46,077 bases of DNA from contig VGZV01000020.1 of the NCBI GenBank assembly GCA_016872385.1, forward strand, positions 1-46,077, in the 5' to 3' direction. Made by a program: the position numbers and the translations under genes. Of the stretch, positions 37,104 through 46,077 are shown one piece after another. The notes beneath the pieces are model-generated. The model searched no databases, was not told the DNA's origin, and saw only the letters and a list, made by a program, of their open reading frames with translations. This stretch comes from SAR202 cluster bacterium. GTDB taxonomy: Bacteria > Chloroflexota > Dehalococcoidia > Lucifugimonadales > UBA3495. Numbering within the stretch: the first letter of the stretch is position 1; each line of letters opens with the position of its first letter.

Positions 37104-37159
37104 AAATCCCCTGGCCCCCCTTTGCAAAGGGGGGTTGGAAAGGGGGGTTGGGGGGATTT
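37104..37159. repeat. Palindromic dispersed repeat, same family as in copA
   Basis: AAATCCCCTGG then perfect palindrome CCCCCCTTTGCAAAGGGGGG (37115-37134) ... GGGGGGATTT. Confidence 0.8.
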
Positions 37160-37177
37160 CCTCACAAAGGACGCGCC

Positions 37178-38036
37178 ATGCAAGTAACACACCACACCGC
37201 CAGGGCCAATAACATCCGCCTGCACTGTGTAATGACGGGGGACGGGCCGCCCTTGTTCCTGCTCCACGTCTTTCCCCAAAACGTGGCACATGTGGCGCAA
37301 GGTAATCCCCGCCTTGGCCGAGCGCTTCACCGTAATTGCCCCAGACCTGCGGGGTTACGGCGACTCAGACAAGCCGACATCCGGCTTTGACAAGCGCACC
37401 ATGGGCCGGGACATCATTGAACTGGCCCGCAGCCTGGGATTCGACCAGTTTAACCTGGCCGGACACGACCGGGGGGCACGGGTAGCCTACCGCTGCGCCC
37501 TGGACCATCCCCAGGCCGTCACGCGCCTGGCCCTGCTGGACATTGTGCCCACGGGCGTGGTGTTTGACAACGTCAACGCCCAGCTGGCCCGCAGCCAGTG
37601 GCACTGGTTCTTCTTCCAACTGCCGGACTTGCCGGAACTGCTCTTGAATGCAGATACGCCGGGCTTTCTGGACTGGATTTTCCGCAACGGAAGTTACAAC
37701 CGCCACGCCCTGGACGCCGCGGCGGTGGCGGAGTACCGGCGAGCGTTTACCCTGCCAGGTTCCATTCGCTGCGCCCTGGAGGACTACCGGGCCGGGGCCA
37801 CCACCGACGCGGACAACGACCGGGCCGACGCGGCGGCAGGCCGCAAGCCGGAGATGCCATCCCTGGTATTGTGGGGCGGCGAGGGGGGCCTGGGCCGGGC
37901 CTGGCAAGTCATGGAAGTTTGGCGGCAATGGGCCAACGACGTGCAGGGGGAGGCGATAGCCAACTGCGGCCACTACCTGCCGGAAGAGCAACCGGAGGTA
38001 GTGGCGCAAAAGCTGCTAACGTTTTTCGCCGGATGA
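37178..38036 (+). pseudogene. Alpha/beta hydrolase (epoxide hydrolase/dehalogenase-like), frameshift in an A-run
   Basis: MQVTHHTARANNIRLHCVMTGDGPPLFLLHVFPQ then [32 protein letters not shown] if one A of 37278-37281 is removed. Confidence 0.8.
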
Positions 38037-38052
38037 GCCGGGGAGATGCTAT

Positions 38053-38508
38053 TTAGTCCAGCACCAACTCTTTGTTGCGGCGGCCGGGGCGGCGCATCTC
38101 GGCCAATCCTGCCTCCGGACTATCGAACATGTCGTAGTAAAACTCGATGCCGTTGCCGTCGGGGTCATTGAAGTAGATGCTGCCGGTCATGCCGTGGTCG
38201 GTGGCGCGGCTCACCGCCACTCCGTGCTGCTGGAGCCGTTGGTACACTTCCCGCAGGGATTCCAAGTTTTCCACATTCACGGCAAAGTGGTTAAGGCCCA
38301 GCCCTTTGGCGTGGACTGGCTCGGCGCCTTCGGGAGCCTTGAACAGCGCCAGGTCGTGGTGCTGCTCGCCGCAGGTCAGGAAAGTGGCGGAGCCATCGGG
38401 GCGCTGGACGGCAATTTCAAAGCCCAGCACCTCAGTATAAAAGCGGGTGGAGGCCTCCACATCGCTGACGTTCAACACCAGGTGACCAACTTTTCTAGGC
38501 TTGCCCAT
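38053..38508 (-). CDS. VOC family (catechol extradiol dioxygenase-like) protein
   Basis: MGKPRKVGHLVLNVSDVEASTRFYTEVLGFEIA...LNHFAVNVENLESLREVYQRL...IYFNDPDGNGIEFYYD. Confidence 0.92.
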   Translation of the reverse strand: MGKPRKVGHLVLNVSDVEASTRFYTEVLGFEIAVQRPDGSATFLTCGEQHHDLALFKAPEGAEPVHAKGLGLNHFAVNVENLESLREVYQRLQQHGVAVSRATDHGMTGSIYFNDPDGNGIEFYYDMFDSPEAGLAEMRRPGRRNKELVLD

Positions 38509-38654
38509 ACATAGGCCCTCCTTATGACGGCAGTCCTGGCTGCGGCCAAGCCGCGCCCCGGCACTGCCCTGGTTGCGCCTAATATACGCCGGTCTTGCCC
38601 GGAGCGCCAGCCACCTTGTCCCGCTCATGTGTCCATGCTATGCTTTACAGGGAC

Positions 38655-38729
38655 GCCCCTGTAGCTCAGTGGATAGAGTACTGGCCTCCGAAGCCAGTGG
38701 CGAGAGTTCGAGTCTCTCCGGGGGCGCCA
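38655..38729 (+). tRNA. tRNA-Arg (anticodon CCG)
   Basis: Acceptor GCCCCTG/CGGGGGC, anticodon arm CTGGC-CTCCGAA-GCCAG, AGTTCGAGTCT T-loop, 3' CCA. Confidence 0.95.
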
Positions 38730-38767
38730 TTCTCTATAGCCACTCCCTTCTATTTCCGCAGTTTCTC

Positions 38768-38843
38768 CGGGGCGTAGCGCAGCGGCTAGCGCGCCTGGTT
38801 TGGGACCAGGAGGTCGGCAGTTCGATCCTGCCCGCCCCGACCA
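38768..38843 (+). tRNA. tRNA-Pro (anticodon TGG)
   Basis: Acceptor CGGGGCG/CGCCCCG, anticodon arm CCTGG-TTTGGGA-CCAGG, AGTTCGATCCT T-loop, 3' CCA. Confidence 0.95.
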
Positions 38844-38873
38844 CACCTCAATCTGGAAGGAGGCCGCCCTGAA

Positions 38874-39485
38874 ATGACATCCACTCCCTCCTACCCTGTG
38901 TCGCTGGACGCCCAACTGTCGCCAGAATTGAACCGCTGGCTCTGGCTGGTCAAGTGGCTGCTAGTCATACCCCATATTATTGTGCTTGCCTTTCTGTGGA
39001 TAGCCTCCTTCTTCCTGACCATTTTTGCCTTCTTCGCCATTTTGTTCACCGGCAAGTACCCCAGGGGAATATTCGACTACAATCTGGGCGTGCTGCGCTG
39101 GACCTGGCGGGTGGGATACTACAGCTATCAGGCCCTGGGAACCGACCGCTACCCTCCGTTCTCCCTGAAAGACGCCGACTACCCTGCCAGGCTGGAGGTG
39201 CCCTACCCGGAAAAGCTTTCCCGGGGGTTGGCGCTAATCAAGTGGTGGCTGCTGGCCCTGCCCCATTACATCATAGTGGCTATCCTCCACGGCGGGCTGG
39301 GGCCGCGTTATGGGGGCCTGAACCTGGTGCTGGTTATTATTGCTGCGGTGGTGCTGCTGTTCACCGGCAAGTACCCCCAAAGCATTTTCGACCTGGTGCT
39401 GGGTTTTAACCGGTGGGCGTTCCGCGTGGCCGTATATGCCATGCTCATGCGAGACGAATATCCCCCGTTCCGGCTCAGTCCATGA
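38874..39485 (+). CDS. DUF4389 domain membrane protein
   Basis: Two repeats of ...FTGKYPxxIFD(Y/L)xLGxxRWxxRVxxY...DxYPPFxL with hydrophobic helices. Confidence 0.85.
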   Translation: MTSTPSYPVSLDAQLSPELNRWLWLVKWLLVIPHIIVLAFLWIASFFLTIFAFFAILFTGKYPRGIFDYNLGVLRWTWRVGYYSYQALGTDRYPPFSLKDADYPARLEVPYPEKLSRGLALIKWWLLALPHYIIVAILHGGLGPRYGGLNLVLVIIAAVVLLFTGKYPQSIFDLVLGFNRWAFRVAVYAMLMRDEYPPFRLSP

Positions 39486-39568
39486 TAGAATCTAGCGTGC
39501 CAACTTCTCAGCCCGTGGCGCCAGCTTCAAGCAGTACCAAACCAATCCAGCAGGCAGGATATTGAACC

Positions 39569-40357
39569 ATGCCCCACAGCCATGAACCCCAGACCGGAGG
39601 CAGCGCCGCCCAGCGCATGTTTGGGGCGCAGGCCCCGGTTTATGCAACCAGCCAGGTCCACGTACATGACGCCAGCCTGGACGCGCTGCGGCGGCTGGCC
39701 GGCCCCGGCCCCTACGGCTGGGCGCTGGACCTGGGGACCGGTGCCGGGTTCACCGCCTTCGCCATGGCGGAGTGCGCCCGCCAAGTAGTGGCCACAGACC
39801 CGACGCTGCCCATGCTCAATCAGACCCGCCGCCTGGGGAGAGAGCGCCAACTAGCCAACCTGCGCCTCTGCCAGAACTTTGCCGAGGCCCTGCCCTTCGC
39901 CGCTGCCTCCCTGGACCTGGTTTCTTGCCGGGTGGCCTGCCACCACTTTGCCGACCTACCCAAGGCGCTGGACGAAGTGGCGCGCGTGCTCAAGCCCGGC
40001 GCGCCCCTGGTGGTGGCCGACAGCGTAGCCCCGGAGGCTGATGCGGTGGCAAACTGGATGAACGATGTGGAGTTGCGCCGGGACTACAGCCACGGGCGCA
40101 ACCGCAAAGTGTCCGAGTGGAGGGAGTTGCTGGAAGAGCGGGGGTTGAGCATCCGGGGCACGGAAAATCCCCGCATTCACCTGGAGTTCAATGACTGGGT
40201 GGCCCGCACGGCCACGCCTGCCGGGGAGGTGACTACCCTGCGGCGGGACTTCCTGAACGCTTCACCCGCAGTGCGCGAGGCCTTCCAAATTCAACCAACG
40301 GGCGACGACATCCACTTCTCCTGGCCCTGCCTGGCCTTCCGGGCGGTCAAGACCTGA
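39569..40357 (+). CDS. Class I SAM-dependent methyltransferase
   Basis: GWALDLGTGAGFTAFAMAECARQVVATDPTLPMLNQ...ALPFAAASLDLVSCRVACHHFADLPKALDEVARVLKPGAPLVVAD. Confidence 0.93.
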   Translation: MPHSHEPQTGGSAAQRMFGAQAPVYATSQVHVHDASLDALRRLAGPGPYGWALDLGTGAGFTAFAMAECARQVVATDPTLPMLNQTRRLGRERQLANLRLCQNFAEALPFAAASLDLVSCRVACHHFADLPKALDEVARVLKPGAPLVVADSVAPEADAVANWMNDVELRRDYSHGRNRKVSEWRELLEERGLSIRGTENPRIHLEFNDWVARTATPAGEVTTLRRDFLNASPAVREAFQIQPTGDDIHFSWPCLAFRAVKT

Positions 40358-40371
40358 AATTTTACCGCCCC

Positions 40372-41040
40372 TCACGCCGGCCAGGCCTCCAGCTTGTAAG
40401 CCATCTCCCAGAACAGGAATTCCAGCCGGAAGCTGTTAAGGTACGCCTCAGTCATGGCGGCCTGTTCAGCCGGACCCGCTTGCTGGCCCAGCTCTTCCGC
40501 CAGGGCGCGAATCTCCCGAGCCAGCTTGGCAAACTCCGGTGAAACGTACATCTCAACCCACTGGCAGTAGAGGGGCGCGTGGGCCGGCAAGCCTTGCTGG
40601 GCCAAGTGCTCGCCAATTTCCCAGTAGCCCCACTGGCAGGGCAGCAGGCCAGCTACCAGCTCGCCAAAACTTCCCTGGTGGGCCAGCGCCAGCAGGTAGC
40701 TGGTGTAAGCCAGCGTAGTAGGAGCAGCCCGCGTCGCCTCCAGTGCCCCAGCAGATATGCCAAACTGGGCGCAGTAGCTGCGGTGCAAGCCCATCTCCAC
40801 GTTCAGGGTTTCATCCAGCAGGCGGGCAAACCAGCTCATAGTTTTCAGGTCAGGGCCGCGGGCCGCCGCCAACGCCAGCGCCCGGCTGTATTCCACCAGG
40901 TAAACGTAGTCCTGCATCACATAGCACTTGAACTGCTCCACCGGCAGACTGCCGTCGCCCACTCCCTGGACAAATGGGTGGGCCAATATGGCCCGGCGGA
41001 TATGCGCTGCCTGCCGCTCCAGTCCATTTACAAAATTCAT
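40372..41040 (-). CDS. TenA family protein (thiaminase II-like)
   Basis: HPFVQGVGDGSLPVEQFKCYVMQDYVYLVEYSRALALAAARGPD...LPCQWGYWEIGEHL...FRLEFLFWEMAYKLEAWP. Confidence 0.93.
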   Translation of the reverse strand: MNFVNGLERQAAHIRRAILAHPFVQGVGDGSLPVEQFKCYVMQDYVYLVEYSRALALAAARGPDLKTMSWFARLLDETLNVEMGLHRSYCAQFGISAGALEATRAAPTTLAYTSYLLALAHQGSFGELVAGLLPCQWGYWEIGEHLAQQGLPAHAPLYCQWVEMYVSPEFAKLAREIRALAEELGQQAGPAEQAAMTEAYLNSFRLEFLFWEMAYKLEAWPA

Positions 41041-41825
41041 GCCTGGCCTCGCCCACGGGGAGACCTCTCCGGCATTCTGGACCGGCGCAGGCGTTGCAGC
41101 ACCGGAATCTGGGATACCTTGGCTTCGCTCAAATCTTCCCAGTAAATGCCGGCAGGCCGGGGCAACCCACTGGCACACTGGATGATTTCGTCTGGGGTCA
41201 CCACATAGGTGAGGCCCACATCATGGTGAGTCCAGGGCAGTTCCTCTTCCAGCACTTGCCGGGGGTGCACGGTGCTGACCACGGGAGTATCCTGCCCCAC
41301 CAGGCCAGCGGCGGCGGCCAGGCCAAACTCCAGGTCCGCGTAACCCCCGCCCTTGCCAATGCGCACCCCCCGCCGGTTAACCGCCACCGAACCGGAAATT
41401 ACCAGATCTACGGGCCGCATCTCCTCCACCCTCACCAGCCGCCCCCACTGGAAGGCTCCCTCAATGGTGGAGGCTTCCTCAATGGTGGAGGCTTCCTCAA
41501 TGGTGGAGGCTTCCTCGGCACTGGCTGCGGTCAGCCGGGCCGGGTCCAGCTCCACAAAACACCTTTCCTGCTCCAGCCGGGGCACGGCCATGTAAAGCAG
41601 CTTACCTTCCTCCAGGGCGCGCTGGCGCAGCGGACGCTGGGCCTTGTCCGGGTTGGACTTAATCACCCTGGCCCGCCGCCAGGCTTCCAGCCTAAAAACC
41701 TGTCGGGCCGCCTCTTCTGAACCCAGGAAGTCCGGTATTTTGTCATGGACGCTGCCGCCGCGCACTACGCCAGCCCTTTCCAGGTCTGTCCAGACTGATT
41801 CACGAATTTCGCCCTTGTCACGCAT
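41037..41825 (-). CDS. 5-formyltetrahydrofolate cyclo-ligase family protein
   Basis: IRESVWTDLERAGVVR...KLLYMAVPRLEQERCFVELDP...VDLVISGSVAVNRRGVRIGKGGGYADLEFGL. Confidence 0.88.
   Translation of the reverse strand: MRDKGEIRESVWTDLERAGVVRGGSVHDKIPDFLGSEEAARQVFRLEAWRRARVIKSNPDKAQRPLRQRALEEGKLLYMAVPRLEQERCFVELDPARLTAASAEEASTIEEASTIEEASTIEGAFQWGRLVRVEEMRPVDLVISGSVAVNRRGVRIGKGGGYADLEFGLAAAAGLVGQDTPVVSTVHPRQVLEEELPWTHHDVGLTYVVTPDEIIQCASGLPRPAGIYWEDLSEAKVSQIPVLQRLRRSRMPERSPRGRGQA
41461..41514. repeat. In-frame 18-bp tandem repeat, 3 copies, within the 5-FCL gene
   Basis: TCAATGGTGGAGGCTTCC x3, encoding EEASTI units on the minus strand. Confidence 0.95.
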
Positions 41826-42028
41826 GTTATGCTCCGTTGGGTAGGCCGTCTCATGGACTTATGAGAGAATGATACTACACCAGTGGGGCCTCCAGACTTC
41901 CGGTTGACGAAAAACTACGACAGCACGGCGCTTTACAAGGGCAGGGATGCAGGTTACAATCCCTGCCAGGAGAGGCAGCCAGAGCAGCCTCTCCCCAAAT
42001 GTTTCCGACTGCAGCGCCTGATAGCCAT

Positions 42029-42499
42029 ATGCCACAACCAATGTATCTCACTGCCCAGGGAATGGAAAAGCTCAAAGCCGAGCTGGAGCACCTGCGCACG
42101 GTGCGCCGGCAGGACGTGGCTGACCGCATTCAGGAGTCCAGGGAACGCGGCGGCACGGTAGGCAATGCTGAATATGAAGAGGCCAAGGATGAGCTCGCCT
42201 TCACGGAAGGGCGAATCCTGACCCTGGAACACATTATAAACACCGCCGTTTTGATTGAAGAACACCGGGGCCGCCGAAATACCGTGGAAGTCGGTTGTAC
42301 TGTCACGGTAGTCAATCAACAGGACAACCAGACCTCACAATACACCATCACCGGCACCGCCGAGGCTGACCCTGCCAGCGGTAAGATTTCCAATGTTTCG
42401 CCCATTGGCAAGGCGTTGCTGGGCAAAAAATTGGGACAGGTCACGGAAGTTTCGGTGCCTTCAGGCAAGATCCGCCTGGAGATTCTAGCCATTGAATGA
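42029..42499 (+). CDS. greA: Transcription elongation factor GreA
   Basis: MPQPMYLTAQGMEKLKAELEHLRTVRRQDVADRIQESRERGG...NAEYEEAKDELAFTEGRILTLE...ISNVSPIGKALLGKKLG. Confidence 0.95.
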   Translation: MPQPMYLTAQGMEKLKAELEHLRTVRRQDVADRIQESRERGGTVGNAEYEEAKDELAFTEGRILTLEHIINTAVLIEEHRGRRNTVEVGCTVTVVNQQDNQTSQYTITGTAEADPASGKISNVSPIGKALLGKKLGQVTEVSVPSGKIRLEILAIE

Positions 42500-42545
42500 C
42501 CGGAGCGCGCTGCGCTCGCTGTAGTTCCGCCGCATCCTGAAAAAC

Positions 42546-44069
42546 ATGCCCGACCAGAGACAAGACCTGCTGGAAAGCCGGCAAGCCAAGCTAGACCGCC
42601 TGCGCCAGCGGGGCATTGACCCTTACCCTCCCCGTTTCCACCGCACCTGCGATACCGCCGCCGCCGTGGCCAGGTTTGAGGCGGAAGAAGCCAAGCCTCC
42701 GGAAACCAGTGAAAGCCCCCTGCTGTCCCTGGCAGGCCGCATCGTGTCCATGCGGGTTATGGGGCGGGCGGCATTCCTGGACCTGCAAGACCACTCCGGC
42801 ACGGTGCAGGCGCTGCTGCGGCAAAATGTGCTGGGCAATGGCTTTGACCTGCTGAAAGACCTGGACATGGGGGATTTCCTGGGGGTAACCGGCCCCATGA
42901 TGCGCACCCGCACCGGCCAGGTCTCGGTGGAAGCCAGGGAGTTGACCCTCCTGTCCAAAGGCCTGCGCCCCCTGCCGGAGAAGTTCCACGGCTTGCGGGA
43001 CGTGGAGACCCGATACCGGCAGCGCTACCTGGACCTGATTGCCAACCCGGAACGGCTGGCCACTTTCCGCCAGCGCAGCCGCATTATCCAGGGCATCCGG
43101 AATTTTCTGGACGGGCGCGGTTTTCTGGAAGTGGATACGCCCATCCTGGTGCCGGTGGCCGCGGGCGCCCATGCCCGGCCTTTTGTAACCCACCACAACG
43201 CGCTGGACCAGCGCCTGTACCTGCGCATCGCCACCGAGCTATACCTTAAGCGGCTCATCGTGGGCGGGTTTGACAAGGTGTACGAGCTGGGGCGCGTGTT
43301 CCGTAACGAAGGGATAGACCAGGACCACAACCCTGAATTCACCTTGCTGGAAAGCTACCAGGCCTATGCCGACTACCATGACGTGATGCAGATGGTGGAG
43401 GCCATGGTGTCCACGGTAGCCCAGCAGGTGCTGGGCACCATGCAAGTAGCGTACGGCGAGCATGTAATCAATTTTGCACCGCCCTGGCGCAAGGTCAATC
43501 TTAAGGATGAACTTCAAGCCCGCAGCGGCATTGACCTGGACGACTATCCAGACGATGCCTCACTGTCCCGCCGCGCCGCTGAACTGGGCGTGGAAAGCCA
43601 CTTGCGGGAAAGCCGCGGCAGGTTAATTGACAAGCTGATTTCCACTTTTGTGGAGCCGCACCTGGTCCAACCCACATTTCTGCTGGACTACCCGGAAGTT
43701 ATGTCGCCCCTGGCCAAGGCCAAACCGGGCTGCCCGGGTTACGTAGAAAGGTTTGAAGCCTTTGCCGCCGGCATGGAGATTGCCAACTCCTACACCGAGC
43801 TGAACGACCCGGCGGTGCAGCGGCAGCGCTTTGAGGCCCAGGAGAGCATCCGCCAACTGTTTAAAGATGAAGAAGTGGACCGCCAAGACGACGACTTTTT
43901 GACTGCCCTGGAGTACGGCATGCCTCCCACCGGCGGCCTGGGCGTAGGCATAGACCGCTTGGTGATGCTGCTCACCGGCCAGCCCAGCATCCGGGACTGC
44001 CTGCTGTTTCCCCAGATGCGGACTCTGACAGAAGACAGTACTGACCCCGCGGCGGAACCGGAAAAATAG
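42546..44069 (+). CDS. lysS: Lysyl-tRNA synthetase, class II
   Basis: ETRYRQRYLDLIANPE...FLEVDTPILVPVAAGAHARPFVTHHNALDQRLYLRIATELYLKRLIVGGFDKVYELGRVFRNEGID...PPTGGLGVGIDRLVMLLTG. Confidence 0.97.
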   Translation: MPDQRQDLLESRQAKLDRLRQRGIDPYPPRFHRTCDTAAAVARFEAEEAKPPETSESPLLSLAGRIVSMRVMGRAAFLDLQDHSGTVQALLRQNVLGNGFDLLKDLDMGDFLGVTGPMMRTRTGQVSVEARELTLLSKGLRPLPEKFHGLRDVETRYRQRYLDLIANPERLATFRQRSRIIQGIRNFLDGRGFLEVDTPILVPVAAGAHARPFVTHHNALDQRLYLRIATELYLKRLIVGGFDKVYELGRVFRNEGIDQDHNPEFTLLESYQAYADYHDVMQMVEAMVSTVAQQVLGTMQVAYGEHVINFAPPWRKVNLKDELQARSGIDLDDYPDDASLSRRAAELGVESHLRESRGRLIDKLISTFVEPHLVQPTFLLDYPEVMSPLAKAKPGCPGYVERFEAFAAGMEIANSYTELNDPAVQRQRFEAQESIRQLFKDEEVDRQDDDFLTALEYGMPPTGGLGVGIDRLVMLLTGQPSIRDCLLFPQMRTLTEDSTDPAAEPEK

Positions 44070-44134
44070 GAGGTCTGGCCGGACGCCTCAAGGGCCTGCC
44101 GCTGGCCTGCCACGCTCCCCGGCCTCACCCTGCC

Positions 44135-45421
44135 ATGCTATCAATTGAACTAATCCGCAAGGATCCCGAATTCGTAAGAAATGCCTTGGAGTCCCGCGGG
44201 GAAGCTGGGCCAATCAACGCCTTGCTGGAGATCGACGCCCGCCGCCGCCAAGCCATCGCCGAAGGGGACGAACTGCGGTCGCGGCGCAATCAGGTCAGCC
44301 GTCAATTGGGGCAGCGCCGCTCCGGCGGACAAGCTCCGCCACCGGAAATTGTGGCAGAAATGCGCCAAATTGGGGAGCGCATCCAGTCCCTGGAACAAGA
44401 TGTGCAAAGACTGGATACGGAAATCCAGTCTCTAATGCTGGGCCTGCCCAACCTGCCCAGACCGGACGTGCCGGTGGGCCACTCCTCTGAAGAGAACGTG
44501 GTATTGCGGCAGTGGGGAGAGCCGCGCACTTTTCCGTTTACACCCCAGGCCCACTGGGATTTGGGGGAATCCCTGGGAATTATTGACTTCCAGCGGGGCG
44601 TGAAGCTGGCAGGCAGCCGGTTTTATGTTATGTCAGGCCAGGGAGCGCGGCTGGAACGCGCCCTTATCAACTGGATGCTGGACCTGCACACCGGTGCCCA
44701 CGGCTATACCGAGATGATGGTGCCAGCCCTGGTGAAGCAGGAAATAATGGAAGGATCCGGCAACTTACCCAAGTTCGCCGACAACCTTTACCATGACAGC
44801 GACGACGACCTGTGGCTGATTCCCACTGCGGAAGTGCCCATCACCAACCTGCACCGGGATGAAATCCTGTCTGCCGAGGACCTGCCCAAGTACTATGTGG
44901 CCCAAACCCCTTGCTTCCGCCGGGAAAAGACCGCCGCGGGACGGGATACCCGGGGCATCAAACGGGTGCACCAATTCAATAAAGTGGAAATGTACAAGTT
45001 TGTAACCCCGGAAACCTCGGACGAGGAACTGGAAAAGCTGGTGTCCAACGCCGAGGCAATATGCCGCGGCCTGGACTTGCCCTACCGCTTGCTCCAGCTC
45101 TGCACCGGCGACATGGGGTTCCCTTCCGCCAAGTCTTACGATATTGAAATCTGGGCCCCGGGATGCCAGGAGTGGCTGGAAGTCAGCTCCTGCTCCAACT
45201 GCACCGATTTTCAGGCCAGGCGGGCGCGGGTACGGTACCGCCCGGCTTCCGGCGCGCGGCCCGAGTTTGTTCACACGCTAAACGGTTCCGGCCTGGCTCT
45301 GCCGCGGGTGATAATTTCGATTCTAGAGAATTACCAGCAGGCCGATGGCACAGTGGTTGTGCCCGATGCGCTGCGCCCATACACGGGTTTCGACCTCATC
45401 AAGCCAGGCCCGGCCCGGTAG
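44135..45421 (+). CDS. serS: Seryl-tRNA synthetase
   Basis: MLSIELIRKDPEFVRNALESRG...LPNLPRPDVPVG...YYVAQTPCFRREKTAAGRDTRGIKRVHQFNKVEMYKF...VSSCSNCTDFQARRARVRYR. Confidence 0.97.
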   Translation: MLSIELIRKDPEFVRNALESRGEAGPINALLEIDARRRQAIAEGDELRSRRNQVSRQLGQRRSGGQAPPPEIVAEMRQIGERIQSLEQDVQRLDTEIQSLMLGLPNLPRPDVPVGHSSEENVVLRQWGEPRTFPFTPQAHWDLGESLGIIDFQRGVKLAGSRFYVMSGQGARLERALINWMLDLHTGAHGYTEMMVPALVKQEIMEGSGNLPKFADNLYHDSDDDLWLIPTAEVPITNLHRDEILSAEDLPKYYVAQTPCFRREKTAAGRDTRGIKRVHQFNKVEMYKFVTPETSDEELEKLVSNAEAICRGLDLPYRLLQLCTGDMGFPSAKSYDIEIWAPGCQEWLEVSSCSNCTDFQARRARVRYRPASGARPEFVHTLNGSGLALPRVIISILENYQQADGTVVVPDALRPYTGFDLIKPGPAR

Positions 45422-45613
45422 GTCCTAGAGAGGGCCCGCGTCGTGTCTGCGCAGTCGTCTAGCAGGCGTGGCCAGCCTATTCATTGTTAATCAATATTTC
45501 CAACTATTTTTTAAATCTTACGCAAAATACACATATCCCAAGCTAATCCCACACTTATCTTTACCCTTGGGTTAACCCTGGTTAGTCACAATTCTGTGAT
45601 GTGATCCTGCTGC

Positions 45614-45976
45614 ATGTTTTCATTTTTCGGTGCGACTCTGCCAAGGGGCTTTTCCCCAAGCCCTCGCCCAAGGGAGGTTTTTGCCATCGAACTGCTAAAC
45701 TCTTCAGCCATTGCCCGTAGGACTCCCAGCATCCACAAAAACTGGCCCATTATCTTCCTGTCGCTGCTAGGGGCAATGTGGCTCGTCGCCCTTACAGCTC
45801 TATTTGCCACTGCATTCTGGATGGGGTCCAGCGCCTTCCTTTCGGTGGTGAAGCTTCCAGAGGTTACTTTGGCCGCAGGTATCATGGCCGCCATCCTGGC
45901 TTCTCTTATCGGGTATGCGCTGATTAGAGCGTGTCGTCAAAATAACTTACTCCAGATTATTACCGCTCGGATCTGA
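45614..45976 (+). CDS. Small membrane protein; 3' end replaced by IS sequence
   Basis: Two hydrophobic segments; reading frame runs past TTAG (45924-45927) into the IS5-like end. Confidence 0.5.
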   Translation: MFSFFGATLPRGFSPSPRPREVFAIELLNSSAIARRTPSIHKNWPIIFLSLLGAMWLVALTALFATAFWMGSSAFLSVVKLPEVTLAAGIMAAILASLIGYALIRACRQNNLLQIITARI

Positions 45977-46077
45977 CAGGAAGCTAGGTAAGAGGCAGAC
46001 CCTTTGGCATAACGGGTCGCTATGCCCCGCCACTGTTTGAAAAGGAGGAAGGAGTTCTCCACCAGGTGGCGTAATTT
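45937..46077 (-). mobile_element. IS5-like transposase C-terminus, truncated by the window edge
   Basis: Minus strand reads KLRHLVENSFLLFKQWRGIATRYAKGSASYLASCQIRAVIIWSKLF*; the stop abuts terminal sequence GACGACACGCTCTAA. Confidence 0.82.

Noticed and set aside
38625-38915. 96-aa minus-strand ORF (GRAGSNCRPPGPKPGAL...RRDSNSRHWLRRP)
   Set aside because: Antisense translation of tRNA-Pro and tRNA-Arg; a common spurious database peptide.
41461-41514. Short direct repeats as a CRISPR array
   Set aside because: 18-bp units with no spacers, in frame in a coding gene; a tandem repeat, not CRISPR.
41826-42028. TPP riboswitch upstream of the folate-TenA pair
   Set aside because: No CTGAGA...ACCTGATCTGGATAAT-type core found on the minus strand upstream of 41825.

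Overview
The window is a GC-rich, gene-dense bacterial chromosomal segment. Gene content (many CaiB/BaiF CoA-transferases, MFS transporters, Ldh2- and amidohydrolase-type enzymes, DUF4389, tail-rich lipoproteins) suggests Chloroflexota, possibly Dehalococcoidia or SAR202-like; this is inference. Housekeeping genes: serA, secA, greA, lysS, serS, a 5-FCL family gene, a TenA-family gene, and tRNA-Gly/Arg/Pro. There is also a copper module (csoR-copA-YHS) and a catabolic block of alternating CoA-transferase and MFS genes. The strongest non-routine observations are: (1) a UGSC-family selenoprotein whose in-frame UGA is mis-split by the ORF track (2465..3034), with a bSECIS-like hairpin just downstream; (2) a palindromic dispersed repeat inserted in frame inside copA; (3) a nest of MITE-like inverted-repeat elements (3328..3800), one sharing its tip with an IS5-like element cut by the right window edge; (4) a csoR promoter/operator separated from its gene by a MITE-like element; (5) a hicAB module with three independent lesions that fuse hicA and hicB fragments into one apparent ORF. 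Two other genes (a TolB-like propeller and an alpha/beta hydrolase) carry single-base frameshifts. No CRISPR array or prophage was seen. All family calls come from reading the translated sequence; no database search was run.
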